Shown here: one piece after another, positions 39,525 through 42,537 of the stretch
Numbering within the stretch: the stretch's first letter is position 1
Layout: each line of letters begins with the position of its first letter
Source of the DNA: Burkholderia sp. Ac-20379
Lineage (GTDB): Bacteria > Pseudomonadota > Gammaproteobacteria > Burkholderiales > Burkholderiaceae
Length of the DNA stretch: 42,537 nucleotides
NCBI RefSeq assembly: GCF_017104645.1
Contig: NZ_JAAGPF010000027.1
Coordinates: forward strand, 1-42,537
Direction: 5' to 3'
The notes under the pieces: model-generated
Seen by the model: the letters and a program-made list of their open reading frames with translations, nothing else
Databases searched by the model: none
Told to the model about the DNA's origin: nothing
Made by a program: the position numbers and the translations under genes

Positions 39525-41116
39525 TCGGCGACGACGGTCGGCTCGATCTTGCCGCGCAGCCGGATCGGCGGCACGCGGCAACTCTGCCAAACGGACAGCA
39601 CGGCCACCACGGCCGCGACGGCGATGCCGAGATGGATCGCCCCGACCAGCGAGGTGCGCGCGGTCTCGAGCAGCAACGGGCCCGGATGGCCCTGCTGCAC
39701 GAGTTCGGCCACCACGCGCGTTTGCGCGTCGCGGTCGATCAGGATCTGCGGATCGGACAGCCGCCCGAACCACTGCATCGCGCGATCGCTGCCGAGCGCG
39801 TCGCGCACGCCGCCGGCGTACATCTGATTGACCAGCGTGCCGGTCAGCGCGGTGCCGATCATACCGCCAACCATGCGCAGCGATTGCAGCAAGGCGGTGG
39901 CGATGCCCAGATGCTCGCGGCCGGCCGTCTGCTGCGCGAACACGGTCAGGTTTGGCAGCACGAAGCCCAGGCCGATGCCGCCCGCCACCATCACGGCCAG
40001 CAGCAGCCCCTGCGGCGTGGTGTGCGACGACAGCGCCACGCCCGCGCAGGCCACCGCGAGCAGCGCGAAGCCGGCCGGCAGCATCGCGTTCGGGCTCGGA
40101 ATGCGCGTCACGATGCGGCCGTTCAGAATGCTGCCGATCGTGATGAACACCACCAGCGGCGTGATCACCACGCCGGCCGCCTTCGGCGACATCCCGAAGC
40201 CGCCCTGGAACAGCAGCGGCGCGAAGAACAGCAGCGAGAACATCGAGAAGCCGGCCAGGATCGCCAGCGAGAACAGCATCGCGAGCGAACGGTTCGCGAA
40301 CATGTCGAGCGGCAGCAGCGCGTGCGGGCTGCGCTTCTCCCAGCGCCACAGCGCGAAGCCGCCGGCCACCGCGATCAGCAGCAGCACGGCCGGCCAGCCG
40401 AGGAAGCCGCGCTTGGGCAGCCATTCCACGAACAGTTGCAGCGAGCCGAGCACCGCCGCGATCAGCAGCGCGCCGGGCCAGTCGAGCCGCATCTTGCCCT
40501 CGTGCTTGGCGTGGCGCAGGTGCGGCAGGTAGCGGATCACGAAATACAGCGACAGCAGCCCGAACGGCAGATTCACGTAGAACACCGAGCGCCAGCCCCA
40601 GAACTGCGTCAGGAACCCGCCGAGCGACGGGCCGATCGCGTTGGCGATGCCGAACGCCGTGCTCATCAGCACCTGCCAGCGCAGCCGCACCATCGAATCG
40701 GGGAACAGGTCGGGCACGCAGGCGAACGCGGTGCCCACCAGCATGCCGCCGCCGACGCCCTGCAGCACGCGCGCGAACACGAGGAACGTCATGCTGCCGG
40801 CCATCCCGCACAGCATCGAGGCCGCCGTGAACACCACGATCGAGGCGATCACGAACGGCTTGCGGCCATAGTAATCGCCGAGCCGGCCGAAGATCGGCAC
40901 GGTGATCACCGAGGTCAGCAGGTACGACGTGGCGACCCACGCATAGAGATCGAACCCGCGCAGCTCGGCGACGATGGTCGGCAACGCGGTGCCCACCACG
41001 GTCTGATCGAAGGCGACCAGCATCGTGACGAACGACACGCCAAGCATGGCCAGCAGGGATTCGCGAAACGGCAGGACTTGCCCGCTCGAATGGTGGGCTC
41101 GGGTATGGACGGCCAT
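39521..41116 (-). CDS. DHA2-family (EmrB/QacA) MFS multidrug efflux transporter
   Basis: A 531-residue transporter with about 14 hydrophobic helices. The DHA2 motif AFDQTVVGTALPTIVAEL is in helix 1 (about 35-52), motif A GRLGDYYGRKP at 77-87, and GVGGGMLVGTAFACVPDLF near 122-140. These proteins expel drugs or toxic organics using the proton gradient. No periplasmic adaptor (EmrA) is next to it. It is co-transcribed with marR through a four-base overlap. Start 41116 (MAVHTRAHH) is preferred. Divergent from the ecsC-like gene across a gap that holds a symmetrical site. Confidence 0.9.
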   Translation of the reverse strand: MAVHTRAHHSSGQVLPFRESLLAMLGVSFVTMLVAFDQTVVGTALPTIVAELRGFDLYAWVATSYLLTSVITVPIFGRLGDYYGRKPFVIASIVVFTAASMLCGMAGSMTFLVFARVLQGVGGGMLVGTAFACVPDLFPDSMVRLRWQVLMSTAFGIANAIGPSLGGFLTQFWGWRSVFYVNLPFGLLSLYFVIRYLPHLRHAKHEGKMRLDWPGALLIAAVLGSLQLFVEWLPKRGFLGWPAVLLLIAVAGGFALWRWEKRSPHALLPLDMFANRSLAMLFSLAILAGFSMFSLLFFAPLLFQGGFGMSPKAAGVVITPLVVFITIGSILNGRIVTRIPSPNAMLPAGFALLAVACAGVALSSHTTPQGLLLAVMVAGGIGLGFVLPNLTVFAQQTAGREHLGIATALLQSLRMVGGMIGTALTGTLVNQMYAGGVRDALGSDRAMQWFGRLSDPQILIDRDAQTRVVAELVQQGHPGPLLLETARTSLVGAIHLGIAVAAVVAVLSVWQSCRVPPIRLRGKIEPTVVAE

Positions 41117-41159
41117 CTTTTGCTCACGCAACGTTTGATGAGTCAACAATTGCGAGATA

Positions 41160-41177
41160 GTACCATGCATGCGGTAC
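41160..41177. promoter_or_regulatory. Inverted repeat, candidate MarR operator
   Basis: GTACC-N8-GGTAC lies 44 bases before the emrB-like start and overlaps a minus-strand TACTAT (41158-41163) that could be its -10 box. Such overlap fits autorepression by the linked MarR protein. The site also faces the ecsC-like gene at 41233. No experimental support is possible from the sequence. Confidence 0.4.
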
Positions 41178-41232
41178 GCTACACAGGCTTGGATGGCCCC
41201 CGCGAACGCATCCGGAACCCGGCTGGAGGGAT

Positions 41233-42117
41233 ATGGAACCGATTTTTCACCCCGTCGACGCGACGCTGTCGCCCGAGGATCTCGACACGCTGCAGCGCGC
41301 GAAGCTGGCGCTCGAAAGCCCGTCGCTGACGATGAAGCTGACCAGCGTGGTGGGCGCGCCCATCGAGAAGATGATCGCTCGGCTGCCCGGCTTCGCCACC
41401 GACAAGATCAACGACGCAACCGAGCTGGCGCTGCGCAAGTGCCTGCATCTGGCGCTGCGCACGCTCGGCAAGTCGGGCGGCGTGGCGAGCGCGGGCGACG
41501 CGCCCGACAAGCCCAGCAACCTCCTGCACAAGCTGGCCGTGGCCACCACCGGCGCGGCGGGCGGCGCGTTCGGGCTGTTCGCGCTGCCGGTGGAGCTGCC
41601 CGTCACCACCACGCTGATGTTCCGCTCGATCTGCGACATCGCGCGCAGCGAGGGCGAGGATCTGAACTCGATCGACGCGCAGTTGCAGTGTCTGGCCGTG
41701 CTCGGCATGGGCGGCGGTTTCGCGAACGCCGGTTCGGCGGCCGGCCGGCAAGGCGGCGAGATCGATCCGGACGCCGAGCGCGACGCCGATTTCGGCTATT
41801 TCGTGCTGCGCGGCGCGCTGGCGCAGGCGGTGTCGAAGGCGTCGTCGGAGATCGCGTCGAAGGGCTTCGCGACGCACGGCTCGGCCGCGCTGCTGCGGCT
41901 CGTGCAGGCGATCGCCTCGCGCTTCTCGGCGCAGGTCACGGAGCAGATCGCCGCCAAGTCGATTCCGGCGCTCGGCGCGGTGCTCGGCGCGACCGTCAAC
42001 ACGCTGTTCATCGATCACTTCCAACAGGCCGCGCACGGCCACTTCGCGGTGCGCAGGCTCGAACGCAAGTATGGGCAACCGGCGATCGAGGCCGCCTATC
42101 AGGCGATCGCGATCTGA
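41233..42117 (+). CDS. EcsC-family protein
   Basis: A 294-residue protein of the EcsC family. A charged N-terminal helix region (about 1-70) leads to an Ala/Gly-rich hydrophobic part (about 90-130, AVATTGAAGGAFGLFALPVELPVTTTLMFRSICDIA), then long amphipathic helices and LGAVLGATVNTLFIDHFQ near 250-267. EcsC-like proteins are found fused to or beside ABC exporters, and their function is poorly known. GGAGGG lies about six bases before the ATG. The 3' end overlaps the convergent hydrolase gene by 19 bases. Confidence 0.85.
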   Translation: MEPIFHPVDATLSPEDLDTLQRAKLALESPSLTMKLTSVVGAPIEKMIARLPGFATDKINDATELALRKCLHLALRTLGKSGGVASAGDAPDKPSNLLHKLAVATTGAAGGAFGLFALPVELPVTTTLMFRSICDIARSEGEDLNSIDAQLQCLAVLGMGGGFANAGSAAGRQGGEIDPDAERDADFGYFVLRGALAQAVSKASSEIASKGFATHGSAALLRLVQAIASRFSAQVTEQIAAKSIPALGAVLGATVNTLFIDHFQQAAHGHFAVRRLERKYGQPAIEAAYQAIAI

Positions 42118-42537
42118 GCCTGCGTTTGCCGGGCCGTGACGCGGCGCACGAACGCGGCCGCGTCGTCGAGCGCGCGGCGCGCCTCGGGCACGAACGGCAC
42201 GGCCATCTGCCAGACGTGCGGCATGCGCGGCCACACCTGCAGTTCGACGTCGACGCCGGCCGCCTGCGCGCGCTCGGCGAAACGGCGCGAATCGTCGAGC
42301 AGCACTTCGGTGCTGCCCGCCTGGATCAGCAGCGGCGGCAAACCGGCCGCGTCGGCGTAAAGCGGTGAAACGTAGGGATCGGTCGCGCTCGCGTCGCCCA
42401 CGTAGAGGCGCGCGGCGCGGCCCAGCGCGGCGCCCGCGAACATCGGATCGGCGCCGTCGTTGGTCACGAGCGTCGCGCCGGTGGCGGCCAGGTCGGTCCA
42501 CGGCGAGAACAGCACGGCGCCGGCCGGCAACGGCGCG
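42099..42537 (-). CDS. Alpha/beta hydrolase (HSL-type), C-terminal part
   Basis: The last 145 codons of a hydrolase whose start lies beyond the window. Visible: AVLFSPWTDLAATG, DPYVSPLYADAAGLPPLLIQAGSTEVLLDD with the catalytic acid in the terminal Asp pair, and the catalytic His in WPRMPHVWQM, the order seen in the hormone-sensitive-lipase/esterase (alpha/beta hydrolase 3) family. The nucleophile serine and HGGG motif would be in the missing part. Natural substrate unknown. It runs tail to tail into the ecsC-like gene with a 19-base overlap. Confidence 0.85.
   Translation of the reverse strand, partial: APLPAGAVLFSPWTDLAATGATLVTNDGADPMFAGAALGRAARLYVGDASATDPYVSPLYADAAGLPPLLIQAGSTEVLLDDSRRFAERAQAAGVDVELQVWPRMPHVWQMAVPFVPEARRALDDAAAFVRRVTARQTQAQIAIA

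Overview
The window is a high-GC segment of a Burkholderia-type (beta-proteobacterial) chromosome. This rests on gene content and order: ftsY/rsmD-coaD-fdx, then hisC, pth-rplY-prs-tRNA-Gln-ispE-lolB, mutM-mutY, the rapZ-hprK-ptsN-hpf-rpoN-lptB-lptA-lptC-kdsC-kdsD block, and uvrA/MFS/ssb. Protein sequences also closely match what I remember of Burkholderia orthologues. Species assignment from sequence alone is inference. No insertion sequence, prophage, CRISPR array or rRNA was seen. No gene-free stretch reaches 300 bases.

Layout. 1-1885: start of ftsY (leftward), then rsmD, coaD and a YfhL-type ferredoxin (rightward). 2022-9203: leftward block of hisC, pth, rplY, prs, tRNA-Gln(UUG), ispE, lolB and a periplasmic TPR gene, broken by intrinsic terminators after prs and rplY. 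9292-11224: mutM-mutY, the two 8-oxoguanine repair glycosylases. 11261-20512: leftward block joining nitrogen-PTS signalling (rapZ, hprK, ptsN), ribosome hibernation (hpf), sigma-54 (rpoN), LPS transport (lptB, lptA, lptC) and Kdo synthesis (kdsC, kdsD). 20665-25859: rightward kefB-like antiporter, apt, LysE exporter, a Nudix/DUF4743 protein and purU. 25908-30033: leftward AI-2E-family permease and uvrA. 30263-32140: rightward MFS transporter, ssb and its terminator.

32171-42537 is more accessory. A PrpR-type sigma-54 activator is divergent from an isocitrate lyase/PEP mutase-family lyase and an MHS-type MFS carboxylate transporter. The intergenic region has a sigma-54 -24/-12 promoter and an upstream inverted repeat, so this looks like a small regulated carboxylate-use cassette. 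The transporter then runs into a deletion scar. Its last few codons are joined, tail to tail, to the first ~75 codons of an RpiR/MurR-family regulator on the other strand, whose remainder is gone. The regulator remnant is divergent from a DSD1-type PLP/zinc amino-acid lyase. After this come a DJ-1/PfpI protein, an emrB-marR efflux pair, an EcsC protein and the 3' part of an alpha/beta hydrolase.

Most housekeeping genes look intact. The strongest observations are the MFS/RpiR deletion junction, the sigma-54-controlled lyase-transporter cassette, and a compositional break inside ispE next to the tRNA gene. I found no wholly novel system; the lyase-transporter cassette, whose substrate is unknown, is the best candidate for undescribed biology.
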